A stretch of 64,000 nt of DNA from NCBI GenBank assembly GCA_949775045.1, contig OX459101.1, forward strand, positions 15,188,942-15,252,941. Direction: 5' to 3'. Each line of letters begins with the position of its first letter. Position 1 is the stretch's first letter. The DNA is from Metridium senile. Lineage: Eukaryota; Cnidaria; Anthozoa; Actiniaria; Metridiidae. The notes under the pieces are model-generated. The model searched no databases and was not told where the DNA came from. It saw nothing but the letters and a program-made list of their open reading frames with translations. A program made the position numbers and the translations under genes. This document shows, one piece after another, positions 39,923 to 51,157 of this stretch.

Positions 39923-40194
39923 TTTGTCTAGACAAATTGTGTATGATTCACGAAAGAAATCACCAATAACTTCGTCAATATCAGACCGTTTACACTCGAG
40001 TACTCGATCCTCGAATTCCCAGAGAGCATATTGATCAGAACAACGACATGAAAGCTGAATTATTACAATACAAACTGCCACCAAAAGCAAAGAAACAACT
40101 AACTAATATAATTATACGGTTTTATTTTATAAATATCTATATTTTCAAAACATAATTCATCTTTTTAATAATGTACTATAGGTCTTCTCCGGTT
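39923..40194 (-). other. Short exon-like stretch and a 50-bp direct repeat
   Basis: TTGTGTATGATTCACG and AGAAATCACCAATAACTTCG at 39933-39977 recur at 43877-43919, on the other side of the BEL element. The minus frame at 40090-39930 has a hydrophobic start, then [13 protein letters not shown], but no ATG and an upstream in-frame stop. The hint of a secreted-protein N-terminus is weak and not called as a gene. Confidence 0.4.
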
Positions 40195-40350
40195 CATAAG
40201 ATCGACTAGAACGCCTGTTAAAAATCGCCTAACATCGCCTAAGAATTTAGAAGCATTTTGCTAAAATCGCTTAAAATTGGCTAGGATCGCCTAAGAGTTT
40301 AGGAACATTTTGCTAAAATCGCTTAGATCGCCTAAAATTAGGGCGATTTT
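40195..40350. repeat. Degenerate tandem AATCGCCTAA-like repeats
   Basis: Irregular copies of ATCGCCTAAGA and TTTTGCTAAAATCGCTTA over about 150 bp, spacing about 60-65 bp. Non-coding. Confidence 0.65.
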
Positions 40351-40419
40351 AGAGCCCGGAATAGGCTTTATAAAAATTTAAGATTACAGATGATATCTTA
40401 CGTTTATTATAAAAAGTTC

Positions 40420-40610
40420 TGTAAATTATGTAAATAGAACTCCCATTCATAGAGTTCCCGTTCGTAGACTATAATTCCGTAAAAAGACTGTAATTCAGAC
40501 TAATAAACTAAAACAACGTTGTGTTCGCCATCTTGTTTATTCCACGTGTTCCCATAATGCCTAGCGGCAATACATGACAGAATAAATTAACATATTAAAT
40601 GTCTCCAACA
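40420..40610 (-). repeat. 3' LTR of the BEL/Pao element
   Basis: On the minus strand it begins TGTTGGAGACATTTAAT and ends CATAATTTACA, giving the usual TG...CA ends. A G-rich polypurine stretch (GGGGGGAG, 40611-40618) precedes it. Confidence 0.9.
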
Positions 40611-40639
40611 CTCCCCCCGTTGGGAAGCAAGTGATTTAT

Positions 40640-41582
40640 CTTGCTTAACAACAAAGTTTTTTTTTAATGTCAACGTTAATTGTTCAATAATGTTCCCGAT
40701 AACAGTTCATTCAGGCTTCTCTATCGCTGAATTCCAATGGGTACAACTTCTGAATTGGACGCTTCATGGTAGTTGGCCTTCTTTTCTTTGATTTGGTTTT
40801 CACAACAGTGTCATATTACTTAAGTATCTGTGGTTCTTGTCGTAACCGTTTGAGTAATCCATTTAGGCGTTTTAAGCTAGTTCCATAATTGTGAGGCAGT
40901 TCAGGACAAGGCTCCTTCCAAGGCAATTTTACTTCATACCTTCCTTCTCGAAAAGAAACAGTATCAACAAACTCACTGTGTACAGAAGAACTTGGTGGCA
41001 TGATTCCAAGGGACTCCAGATCCCAAAATGCTTTGAGATCATATTCGACTTCATCTGAAGCTGGACGCGCAGGCACTGAGCTGCATCTCAATGCGTGTGT
41101 CTGGGTAACTAAGTTGGCTGTCGTTTTCACTTCAGACTGTTCAATTTCTATAGGTCCAGATAGGACCCAACCTAACCTTGTGTGTATTGCTGTGGGACCA
41201 CTCTCACCCTTAATCACACAACCAGACACAATGTTCCAATATTGATCTGATCCGATGAGAACATCAATGGACGCTTCAGCGTCTCCAATAATAGGATCAG
41301 CTAGTTTAATAGGATCAGCTAGTTGTAAGTTGGATAGATGTCTGTACGACTCTTGAGCCTTCAACACTGATTGTTTGATAACAGGGATGCAAATAAGGGG
41401 TACAGAGTGTGCTGTTATGTTTACAATCCCACCATCTTGAGTTTTAAGGGCAAGTCTCACAACTGGACAATCAACAGGTTTAGCTGACTTTGATCCAAAA
41501 CCTTGTATAAGTAGGGGTTCTTTGCATTCAACAGGAAGATTTAAAGCTGATGTGACCTTGTCAACAATGTATGATCTTTCCC
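40640..41582 (-). pseudogene. BEL/Pao protease region fused by deletion to an integrase tail
   Basis: After a frameshift in a G run near 41582 the frame encodes SYIVDKVTSALNLPVE, PVVRLALKTQDGG, IDVLIGSDQYW and GPTAIHTRLGWVLSG, the aspartic protease and following linker of BEL/Pao polyproteins. The active-site triplet reads DGG, not DSG. After LKRLNGLLKRLRQEPQILK comes a stop at 40816. Only about 20 codons later KRRPTTMKRPIQKLYPLE resembles a polyprotein C-terminus. The intervening RT-RNase H-integrase, over 3 kb in an intact element, is missing. Confidence 0.82.
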
Positions 41583-43277
41583 CCCATCTAAGATAATTCT
41601 AACGTTCATACTCACGGTTGAGTCTGGACCAGAGACTTGAGCTTGGGCTGTTTGAAGTAGTATTGGGGTTCCAGCACTCACATACATCGAGACAGAAGGA
41701 GTTCCATTTGAGTTTGAATTAGTTGTTGACTGCTGTTGAGCAATGTGTTGTGATTGTTCCTTATTATCCTCCTTATTGCATATGCTAACATGATGAAATC
41801 CACTGCATTTATTGCATTTACCCTTGGATCTGCATTCTTTACTTGTGTGTCCCCTTCGAAGACAGATAAAACACCGTCCGGTTCTCATTAACACCTTTTT
41901 CCTTGCTGCTGTGTCTGTTACTACATTACAACTACTCGAAGAGTGTGCTTGCTTGCAATAAGAACATGTTACGTTGTTACGGCTTGAAGCACTAGATACT
42001 AGTGTCGCTGCTGTTGGAAGACGTACATTGCAGTTAGGAGTTGAAGGGTGTTTATTTGTAAATGTGCTTGTCCCTGCACGCTCTCTAGCTTCTAACTCAG
42101 TCTCGAATGCCTTCAACAAGCGGCCTAAGTCCATTTGTTCACCCTTTACTTCGCGGTTCACTACTAACTTGAGTTCTTGAGGCAGCTTATTCATGACAAT
42201 CGAAGATAACAGTGTTCCATAAGAGCTTGAGGGTACTCCAAGAGATTTCAGACTGCGTACAATTGATTCAATTGTATCATAAAGCTGTCTCAGTTCCTTT
42301 ACTTGGTTGGCTGCCTTCACTGCATTGACGTTAAGAAATAGTTCCATGTGTCGGTTAATTATCTGTTGTTTATTTCCAAATATAGCTATTGCCTCGGGGT
42401 AGTTAGCGTTTGTGACAGACAGTCCTGCAATCGCGTCAGCGGCAACTCCTTGCAGCAGTGATGTCAAGTAACCAAACTTATCAATATCTGCCAATTGCTG
42501 ATTATTGTGAATCGATGACTCATAAGTGTCCCAGAAAGATTGCCATTTACTCAGTTCTCCAGTAAATTTCTTAAGATCAAGTTTTGGTAACTTTACCTTG
42601 ACCAAATACGACTGACTGTTAGAATGCAGTGTTTGACAAACATTACTAATAGAGGCTTGTGGTTGATTATTATGAACATTTATGGACTGTTGACTAACAC
42701 TTGACATTTTGGTTTGTTTACTAAAACTGGAGTTTAGCTCACTTACTGTAGTAGTTGGCTTATCAGAATGCATTTGACCATCATCAAAATTAGTATCTTG
42801 TTCATCAGAGTGCATTTGACCATCAACATTAGTAGCTTGTTTATCAGAGTGCATTTGACCATCAACATTAGTAGCTTGTTTATCAGAGTGCATTTGACCA
42901 TCAACATTAGTAGCTTATTTATCAGAGTGCATTTGACCATCAACATTATTGTTTATATACTGGTGAATTACCTTTAATTTGGATTCTATCTCAATCAGGT
43001 AAAATTGAATGTTACCACGGAAGTGGTCCGCTTCTTCGATTTCCTTTTCTATCTCCTCGTCAGGCACAAGATCTAGAATTTCGTTGTCAAAGGTTTGAAG
43101 TACTTTTACTTTATCTTCAAGAGCTATACTCAACTGCTTTAGCTTCGATTCGTGTTGCACCAGGTTTTGTGCTTCTTCAATCTCCATTATCTCGTTCACT
43201 ACGCTTAACGTTTGAGTAACCGATGCTTTATGTCCTCCTCGGACCCTTTTCTTTCTCTTTACTGACTCCTCAGCCAT
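41541..43277 (-). pseudogene. BEL/Pao Gag, one nonsense mutation
   Basis: The ATG at 43277 gives MAEESVKRKKRVRGG followed by a coiled-coil stretch. A 45-bp tandem repeat (DGQMHSDKQATNV, four or more copies at about 42770-42950) follows. One copy has CAA changed to TAA at 42915-42917, ending translation. The same frame continues with KLPKLDLKKFTGELSKWQSF (DUF1759), then CSYCKQAHSSSSC, CFICLRRGHTSKEC and CNKCSGFHHVSIC, i.e. zinc knuckles. Gag would package the RNA. The frame shifts out just before the protease. Confidence 0.88.
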
Positions 43278-43382
43278 ATTTCATAAGAATAAGTTCCAAT
43301 ATTTAAGAGTGATTCCAGGTAAGATTTCGAAAGATTTCCTCGTTCAGTTGTCGCGACAAAAATTAGACTTTGGGTTCCCCAA

Positions 43383-43399
43383 TCCGGCTCGAAGGACCA
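43383..43399 (-). other. Primer binding site, tRNA-Tyr
   Basis: Immediately inside the 5' LTR the minus strand reads TGGTCCTTCGAGCCGGA, which is complementary to the conserved 3' end of animal tRNA-Tyr including its CCA. This fits priming of minus-strand DNA synthesis. Confidence 0.8.
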
Positions 43400-43590
43400 T
43401 GTAAATTATGTAAATAGAATTCCCATTCATAGAGCTCCCGTTCGTAGACTATAATTCCGTAAAAAGACTGTAATTCAGACTAATAAACTAAAACAACGTT
43501 GTGTTCGCCATCTTGTTTATTCCACGTGTTCCCATAATGCCTAGCGGCAATACATGACAGAATAAATTAACATATTAAATGTCTCCAACA
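43400..43590 (-). repeat. 5' LTR of the BEL/Pao element
   Basis: A 191-bp copy of the LTR at 40420-40610 with about two substitutions (GAATTCC against GAACTCC, and GAGCTCC against GAGTTCC). Confidence 0.9.
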
Positions 43591-43965
43591 AGTTCAGAAT
43601 TACGTCAATTTCAAATCTATTATAAATAAAGTTCTATTTGTTTGAAATCAATGCCTTGTCTTTTCAATATGCTAACATTGTGCTAATTGTTTTGGAATGA
43701 AATTCTGAGATTTTTTAAATATAACCTACATAGTCAACATAAAAAAGTGGCCTAAACTCTAAGCGCTTTCAAAATGTTCTAACAATGATCAACGAGTTGA
43801 ATTGGCTATCGTTGGCCTTTGATTAACTGTTTTATGTTCACATCGTTGTTTACAGTTCAAGTCATAAGTTGTCTACACAAATTGTGTATGATTCACGGAA
43901 GAAATCACCAATAACTTCGATTCACTTGCTTTTTGTCTGAGCATGATTTAAACAGGATTTCTTAC

Positions 43966-44005
43966 CTTTTTTACACCAATGGGGAATGTTTTTGCTGCCC
44001 GGTTC
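43966..44005 (-). CDS. 40-nt linker exon between PAN and EGF
   Basis: It lies between GTTATATTACAG| and AAAAAAG|GTAAGA, both strong splice sites. Entering in phase 0 from the PAN exon it reads EPGSKNIPHWCKK and ends with one extra base. That completes GAT before ATCGATGAG of the first EGF exon, exactly the phase required. It was found only by splice sites and phase, with no domain, so it remains a prediction. Confidence 0.6.
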
Positions 44006-44030
44006 CTGTAATATAACAAATTAAACTGTG

Positions 44031-44258
44031 AGTGTATGATTATGATCGTCGCGGAGAAATAAGCAATTTATGCAATTGCAATTATAGATGCCCGAAAAAA
44101 ATTCGGGACTTCAACGGGATTTGAACCCATGACCTTTGAAGTACCGGTGCAAAGGTCATGGGTTCAAATCCCGTTGAAGTCCCGAATTTTTTTCGGGCTT
44201 CTATAATTGTAATTGCATTAATTGCTTATTTCTCCGCGATGATTATAATCATACACAC
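44031..44258. mobile_element. Foldback element with two opposed tRNA T-arms
   Basis: Outer arms share TGTATGATTATGATCG and CGCGGAGAAATAAGCAAT with their complements. The core has GGGTTCAAATCCC on both strands (minus strand near 44115, plus strand near 44162), each in a longer tRNA-3'-half-like arm beside CCCGAAAAAAATTCGGG. Each half keeps a polymerase III B-box, so it looks like two SINE ends joined head to head. Confidence 0.78.
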
Positions 44259-44259
44259 A

Positions 44260-45589
44260 TCATGTAACCGCGGGTCAGACCCACATACGTATCTAAACTA
44301 AACTGTTTTATTAATCACAATATATGTAAGTCTTAATATAGGTTTATTCATTAGGTTACTTTTATACTCAGACAAAATGATCCTCATTAAATGAGAATGA
44401 GCTTCAACGTGCGTGCCATTATCCTGAATACCAGAGGGGCTTGCTTCTTTGAACTCTCTGGCTGATCGATTTTTATTGTCTCGAAGTACAGATATGTGAC
44501 GTAGTAAATAAAACCGTTTTTTACAAATACTGCTATCAGAGTAATCTCAAATAACACAACAAACAACACAATTGTAATCGTTTTTTTACGAGTTTACATG
44601 TCGAGTTTTCATTTCGAGTTTGTAAGTGTTGTTAAGTCTGTTCATGTGAATTCATTGTATCATTAAAATAAGAGGCGAGTTGTCATTTATAATTTTGAGC
44701 GGAAAAAGTTTATGATTGTTTTGGTACGATTAATCTTAGTATAAAATATATGGCTCTAATTTCAAAATATATCAGTCGATCTAGTAGTAAGGGCCGACCG
44801 TATGTCACTTGGAATACAACTGTGAGTTATTTAACTGCTGTTACAAAACTGCCTCCGCAGGAATATGAAGCGAGTCAACTTATATTAAGGTCAAAGTGGC
44901 GGTTGAAACTATAAATAACACCACGGTAAGAAACACAAGGAGACACGTGAAAGTGACAAACGGTCCTGGCAAAAAACAGGTTTGACAGGAAGTGAAATCG
45001 AAAGCGAGGCTTCCCTTGCTGATATGATGTATCTAGTTGCCAGAGGTTTAGGGAAAGAAACTCTGAACATCGCATTCGAATACATTAGTACAGCATGTTG
45101 AGAATTTAAAGCGCTTGCGAAATTTTGGTTCGAATATCTGTTGTGAATATCCCACGCATGACTGTTTTGCTTGGCGATCTCTTTCTTCAAAATGATGCCG
45201 TAGCTTTGAAATGCTCACATACATACATAGTCTACCTAACGCTAGTGTGCTGTAAAGGGCCGTATGTTAGATAACTTTTAGTGTACATACAAGGTCTTCA
45301 TTTTCACATTTTGCACCTAATTTATACTAAATTGTTAGTTTGTTAGCAACAAGATAACTTTAGTAATATTCCGCTTCATAGTTGAGTTTTCGCGAGGTCA
45401 AAATTTCTTGATCTCGTGATGGCAATATTACACGTGTCACTAAAATTTTCGCGATTGATACGTGAAATTTACCTTGAATAAAAGGTTAATTAAACTACAC
45501 ATACATACATTCATTTGCTTTATTTGTATATTCAGCAAAAAAAAAAAAAAGGTACATTACTATGGCGTTATATCCCCTCCAAAATTCAT
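44260..45589. other. Intron sequence, nothing recognised
   Basis: Non-coding; only an A13 run at about 45538-45550 and short open frames without domains. Confidence 0.5.
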
Positions 45590-45780
45590 GTTTTGATTTC
45601 AATATTCAAGTTTTCAATTCAACTTTCGTGTTCTCAATTCAACATTCATGTTTTGATTTCAACATCCAAGTTTAAGTTATATATTCCAAATCAAACTTTT
45701 ATATTCGATATCAAAGTTTTACATTCGATATGAAAGTTTTATATTCGACATCCAAGTTATACATTCGAAATCAAAGTTAC
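45590..45780. repeat. Degenerate tandem repeat, about 22 bp
   Basis: Repeated variants of AAGTTTTATATTCGATATCA and AACATTCATGTTTTGATTTC. It abuts the left arm of the next foldback element. Confidence 0.65.
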
Positions 45781-46755
45781 AATTTCGACTCACCGCAACG
45801 AAGTTGAAAATTAGACATTCGATTTCTAAACTGGATGCGCAAGGTTTCGATTACAAAAAAACTTCGACCGCCTTGGGTAGTTACTTCAATTATCGTATCT
45901 GAATTGTCCCCAGTTTATATATATCTCTTAGTGCCCATGGGTATCCTATGCTTTACCTATTCAAAGCTATCCATAAGCATTCATAGCTATCCATGAGTAT
46001 CCCTGAGCATCCATGAGTATCCATTGCTATCCATAACTATCCATTGCTATCCATAACTATCCATGAGTGTCCATAGCTATCCATGATATTATGGATACTG
46101 ATGGATAGCTATGGATAGGAATGGATACTCATGGATAGCTTTGGACACTCATGGATAGCTATGGGTAGCAATGGGTAGTTATGGATGCTCATGGATAGCT
46201 ATGGACACTCATGTATAGTTATGGATACTCATGTATAGTTATGGATACTCATGGATAGCGTGGATAATCATGGATAGTTATGGATAGTTATGGATAGCAA
46301 TGGGTACTCATGGATGCTCAGGGATACTCATGGATAGCTTTGAATAGGTATAGCATAGGATACCCATGGACACTAAGAGATATATATAAACTGGGGACAA
46401 GTAACTACCCAAGGTCAAGTCATCCAAGTGTAAAGTTCAATTTAAAACTTGAATGTTGAATGAGTACGTAAACAATCGAACTAGCAACACTTCATAGATT
46501 ATCGAAAACTTAGGCCTAGGTTATACGTCGAATCTCACTTGTGCCGAATGCAATTACAACAAAGAAGACCGCCTAGTTATCTATTGTTTGAATTATATTC
46601 GGCACAAGTGAGATTCGCCGTATAACCTAGGCCATAGAGTACGGCGGTCGAAGTTTTTTTGTAATCGAAAGCTTGCGCATCCAGTTTAGAAATCGAATGT
46701 CTAATTTTCAACTTCGTTGCGGTGAGTCGAAAGTGTAACTTTGATTTCGAAGCCA
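45754..46755. mobile_element. 1-kb foldback element with a TATCCAT minisatellite core
   Basis: The arms (about 45770-45895 and 46640-46750) share TCGACTCACCGCAACGAAG and CTGGATGCGCAAG. Inside them a second inverted pair (about 45905-45975 and 46325-46395) shares ATATATCTCTTAGTGCC. The core is irregular TATCCATAGC / GGATACTCAT units, themselves switching orientation at about 46090. A 120-bp hairpin (46513-46636, CGAATCTCACTTGTGCCGAA) is inserted in the right arm. Confidence 0.8.
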
Positions 46756-47267
46756 AGTGGTTTTAAACCTGATAAAACACGATCTGCGAGTTTAGTGAAC
46801 GACTTCAAAAACTCCAACCTATATTTTGTGTTTTTGTAAAAAAAAATCAAGGATTTATGACAGTTTATTAGAGAAAATTCAGGGTAAAGTTTATGTAAAT
46901 TAGGGTGAATCTATAACTTCAGTTAAAACACTCGTCACGGTCACGATTTCTTTTGAAAATTTCTCATGAATTATCAATGAGTTTTTGAAGTACACTAAAA
47001 GTTATCTAACATACGTATACGGCCCTCTAAAACATTATTATCATTATTTTTCTATTTATTATTATTTTTTCATTTTTTTTTTTTTTCATCTTTTTTTTTT
47101 CATCTTTTTTTCATTTTTTTTACATTTTTTCGTACCCTCGACATGGTACCCTCGACCTTCGACATTTAGGTAGACTCTAATTACGCCCCCCTCAATACTA
47201 GTAAACTGTTCTAAACCGTGACTATTCTCAAAGCTCTGGCATGAAGATCCAGACCTATAATCTGGCC
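46756..47267. other. Intron sequence with T-rich stretch
   Basis: No exon seen; 47040-47135 is a T/CAT-rich low-complexity tract. Confidence 0.5.
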
Positions 47268-48853
47268 AATTTTTTTTTTTTATTTCAGGAACTTTTTAGT
47301 CGGCGAATAAACCTTCGAATAAAATCAAAATCTTTTGAAAATGTATTTTCCTTAGCGAGATATTTAACGACACGTATATGGCCCAAAAAATATAACTACG
47401 AAAGTGTCAGCGAAGGGCGGTAACCTGCCATTATCGATGCCAAGAATAACTAAATAACTTGTTTTAATAAATAATTTAAATAATTTTATTCAGCGGTTTT
47501 TGTACGCGCGCACATCGTGGGCTCGAATCGAATGTTCAAAGGCGTTTAAAAGTAGCTAGTCACGTTAAAATATAAAGGAATTCACAAATATGTAAATATC
47601 TCGACGAGAAAATACAAAAGCTTGCATATAAGCTCTATTGTAATCAACGTTTGGCGAAAAAAAAGACCGAACGTCATGGTAAACCAAATATTGATATGGC
47701 GTTGGTGAAGAAAAAGAAGAAGATAATAAAGAGAAATACATAAATAACCAGACTGATGTGAATCAGTCGGAAAACATAGCTCCATGATTTTGAACATTTG
47801 ATCTTTAGTAAAACCGCTTTTAAAAACAATTAAACATCCAGAGAAGCTTTTCACAGCATGATTATATACATATACTCAGACAGGTTATAAACGGCGACAA
47901 AATAATATATATATATATCATTCAAAGAGTTCTCGAGGCTCTACTGTCCTCACAATTTTGAATGAGAGTCCGTAAAAGAGGAATACAGCGATAACTATTA
48001 GAAATCTTGCAAAGTATGTGTGTGTGTGTGTTTTTGTTTTTGTTATTTTTTTTTTCACTCATAGCCATATATCGCACATCAAAATGTCCGTACTTTTTTG
48101 TAAGGGTTTGTTAAACTGTAAATGTAGTCCATAGTTTAACTTGACATGAGAATAGTCGCACAATCTCTTTTGTAAAAGACAGTGTTCAACTCCAAAAGTA
48201 CGTGTATTTTATATATAAGACATCGTCTATAATAAAGCGATAAGTAATTTTAGAAAAAAATCATTGAGAATCTACTTCATAATTAATGAATTGAAACTAT
48301 TATGATTGCTTTTTTAAGCTTTTAAAGCAGTCCTTTTTTTGTCAAAAGACTTCTAATAGCAAAGTAAAGAAGAAATACATTATTTGATTGAGGCGACTAT
48401 AAATAATTAAGTCTCTAGGTAAATCCTTCAGAGGGAACCGGCTAATCAGCGCAAAGTGAGCATGCACAACTTGATAGGGTAACCCCGAGAGGAAAATATC
48501 AGTGCGTTAATGCTAGCCTGACAGGGATAGGGAGCTTTCTATCATTTTGTAATCATATCCATCAAAAACCTCATAAGATGTGGAAAAACTCTTTAAAAAC
48601 TTTACGCCTAAAAGAAATATATTTACAGTTTTAAATTATTAAAAAAACCTTCTTAAAACTTGAGACTCAAAGACAATTTTTTTTTTTTATTTCAGGAACT
48701 TTTTAGTCGGCGAATAAACCTTCGAATAAAATCAAAATCTTTTGAAAATGTATTTTCCTTAGCGAGATATTTAACGAAACGTATATGGCCCAAAAAATAT
48801 AACTACGCAAGTGTCAGCGAAGGGCGGTAACCTGCCATTATCGATGCCAAGAA
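47268..48853. repeat. 1.23-kb segment flanked by 179-bp direct repeats
   Basis: 47268-47446 and 48675-48853 are near-identical (ACTTTTTAGTCGGCGAATAA ... GGGCGGTAACCTGCC). Between them 47448-48674 is also present at 51158-52432. The segment contains TG/T-rich tracts and the dispersed repeat that starts CTAGGTAAATCC. An open frame at 47582-47854 is disrupted in the other copy, so it is not coding. Confidence 0.85.
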
Positions 48854-49844
48854 CGATCAAGAACGATGAAGGTCATATCACAGCTTGCGGTTTCTTGTGT
48901 TTGGAAACTATCTGGCATTTGATTGGTAGGAACGCAGTGGGTTTCTGATAGACCCTACTACTTGATTCAGGAACTGTCATGGGTTATTCTTTTGTTCTTT
49001 TTGATGTATCCATGGAGATACCCAATGGGTAATTTCACCTCGGGATTAGCGGTTACACACAGAATATCAGTTCCTCGTGGTTTAGAGCGATTTACCCACG
49101 GGTAAAATGCCTAGTGTAACCGCAACTATACACAACGTGCAAAACTGTTTACAGTTCGGATATGTTGAAATTTTTACTTTAAAACCCGCTTACATGTCTT
49201 GGTTGGTTCGGTGACCTCCGGCTTCAACTCTAATTTATATCTAAACTAAGTAAAATATTGACAAAGGCTCACACTTTTTGGAAGGCACGTATGTCCTGAT
49301 TGACATTATGCAGCGAGAAAAATCGACAATACAATGACTTTGAACTTTTTAGATCAATTCGCTCAAACAAGGACGGTCGTTTTGAGCGGTTTAAAGTTTA
49401 AAACAAATTACACAGGCGTTTTTTATGGTTATTTAGCTTTAAAATGATGTGTAAATCTTTGAAATAATATTAAATCTGACGAGCTAATTTTTTTTTTACT
49501 GAGACACCCCGCGAAGGTAGATTGTAACTGTAAGGTGGCATGTAACTTGCTCGCGTTTCACTTCGGTTCGGTTCGGTACATATTTCAATACAAAATGAAA
49601 TGAATCAAACCGAAAGATAAATAAGGAATTAGAACAGTTTGAACCGACTTGAAAAATGCAACAAAGAACAACTATTTAATGATTTTTGGTTTGGCATCAC
49701 CCTTCAGAAATAACATATTAGAACATTAAACATATTAGAACATTAAACATATTAGAACATTAAACATATTAGAACATTAAACATTCACTTAAAAACCTCA
49801 GATCTGAATGTATGAAAATTGTTTACAAATCGTTACTGACTTAC
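48854..49844. repeat. Intron sequence with a 17-bp tandem repeat
   Basis: CATATTAGAACATTAAA is repeated four times in 49713-49786. Elsewhere nothing is recognised. Confidence 0.7.
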
Positions 49845-50183
49845 CTCAAAGCTGTAGTGAGTGTAGTTCTCGTCGTGTGTCAATTTTACACCATCACAAA
49901 AGTGAAGGAGGGATAAAAGCTCACAGATGTAAAAGCCGTTACTCTTAGGTGTGGTTTTGAAATTAACCGATCTACACCATGGCTCACTGGAGCAAGCAAA
50001 CACACAGGACATCTTATTGGCGACTAGAGTTGACTGCTGTTGAAGGTTTTCTTTGTGCTCTGTAGAATTTATTTTTTGATTGGGAAATATATATATGTGT
50101 TCTTTCTGGAACTCTAGAGTACAGAAACTTGTGTGTACTCCAAGAGCAAGTAAAACAAGAACAGAGGTCAACATTGGCAACAT
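49845..50183 (-). CDS. First exon: signal peptide and PAN/Apple domain
   Basis: It begins at the ATG at 50183: MLPMLTSVLVLLALGVHTSFC is a clear signal peptide of about 21 residues. A PAN-type domain follows, with KMSCVFACSSEPWCRSVNFK and FYICELL and cysteine spacing usual for cnidarian PAN modules, which bind proteins or sugars. The exon ends SFE at GAG|GTAAGT, phase 0, after 113 codons. It is the only good N-terminus upstream of the EGF array on this strand. The 5.8-kb intron to the linker exon is filled with repeats. Confidence 0.82.
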
Positions 50184-51157
50184 GGTTGGTGATGTGATGT
50201 TCGGCCTTGTTTTCTTGCTTCTTTTATTGACGCACCCATTTTTTTAAACAATGAATTACAAGATTACAGCGTGAACGTGCGTTACATAACATGTTATTAT
50301 TTTCTTATCAGCTTACGTATTCGTTCGTTTGTTATGAACAAGAACAAGAAGAACAATACTGCAGATGTTTCAACTCCGCTTAAAGAGTTATTAACTGTTT
50401 TGGAGTTACTTTGATCTCGATAGGGGTTAAAATAACCCAGTTGCGTTGAAGTCTTCTTCACTCTTCATTCTTATAAACCTTATGTTTAACAATAATTCAA
50501 AAACTCATTAATAATTCATAAGCAATTGACAAAAGGACTCATAAACGTGACGAGTGTTTTAAAACTGATAAATAATTTTACTTAATTTACCTAAGATTCA
50601 AACTTAATTTTTTCTGTAAAAAAATATCAGAATGTCCATTTTTTACACAGAAACATAGGTTGCCTTTTTGAAGCCATGTGGAATTTTAAGCTGATTCCAA
50701 AAATGAATAGAAAAATGGGGTGTCCCGAGCTAAATTTTGAGATAACAAGCATTGAATGAACGCCTACGCGCGAGATTTTCAAGAAAAACTTGAACAACGG
50801 AAGCGACATGAAAAAATTCATAACTCATAAGAAAATAGTTTTCTTCATAATATATAAAGCACAAATGCCGGGTAATGAATCATTCTAAACTACAATATGG
50901 ATGGTTTTGAATAAAAGACAAAGAAATACCTTGATCTGTCATATTTCGCCCTTTCAGTGCTTTCAAAACTGGCATGAAGTCGGACAAAAAATTCTACGAC
51001 AATCAATTTGTTTGTATGTTAGAAAAATTAACTTTTTGAAAAAATGTGATATAACGTAGATTTTAATAGGTTCTTTCAACTAAGCATAACTAAAGTATAG
51101 AGTCCCGTCCAAAATTCGAGGGTTTTGCCCTGCTGAAGCTCAAAACGTGCATGGTTC
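50184..51157. promoter_or_regulatory. Upstream region of the minus-strand gene
   Basis: TCAATAAAAG about 40 bp above the ATG could serve as a TATA-like element, but no defined promoter or initiator can be proven. The rest of the interval is non-coding and without recognised repeats. Confidence 0.3.

Larger units (their letters stand above)
40415..43595 (-). mobile_element. BEL/Pao LTR retrotransposon, defective
   Basis: Two 191-bp LTRs (40420-40610 and 43400-43590) bound a minus-strand Gag and protease region. AGTTC is duplicated on both sides (40415-40419 and 43591-43595), a 5-bp target site duplication. A tRNA-Tyr primer site follows the 5' LTR. RT, RNase H and most of the integrase are deleted, Gag has a nonsense codon and Gag-Pro a frameshift. 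The LTRs differ at only about two positions, so the insertion is recent and the copy was probably defective or decayed quickly. Confidence 0.92.

Noticed and set aside
39930..40090. Possible secreted-enzyme N-terminus (hydrophobic start then [13 protein letters not shown])
   Set aside because: No ATG, an in-frame stop just upstream, and the frame runs into a microsatellite. Resemblance to phospholipase A2 starts is too weak to call.
47582..47854. 90-codon frame in the 1.2-kb segment
   Set aside because: The duplicate at 51291-51574 has frameshifts in the same stretch, so the frame is not conserved.
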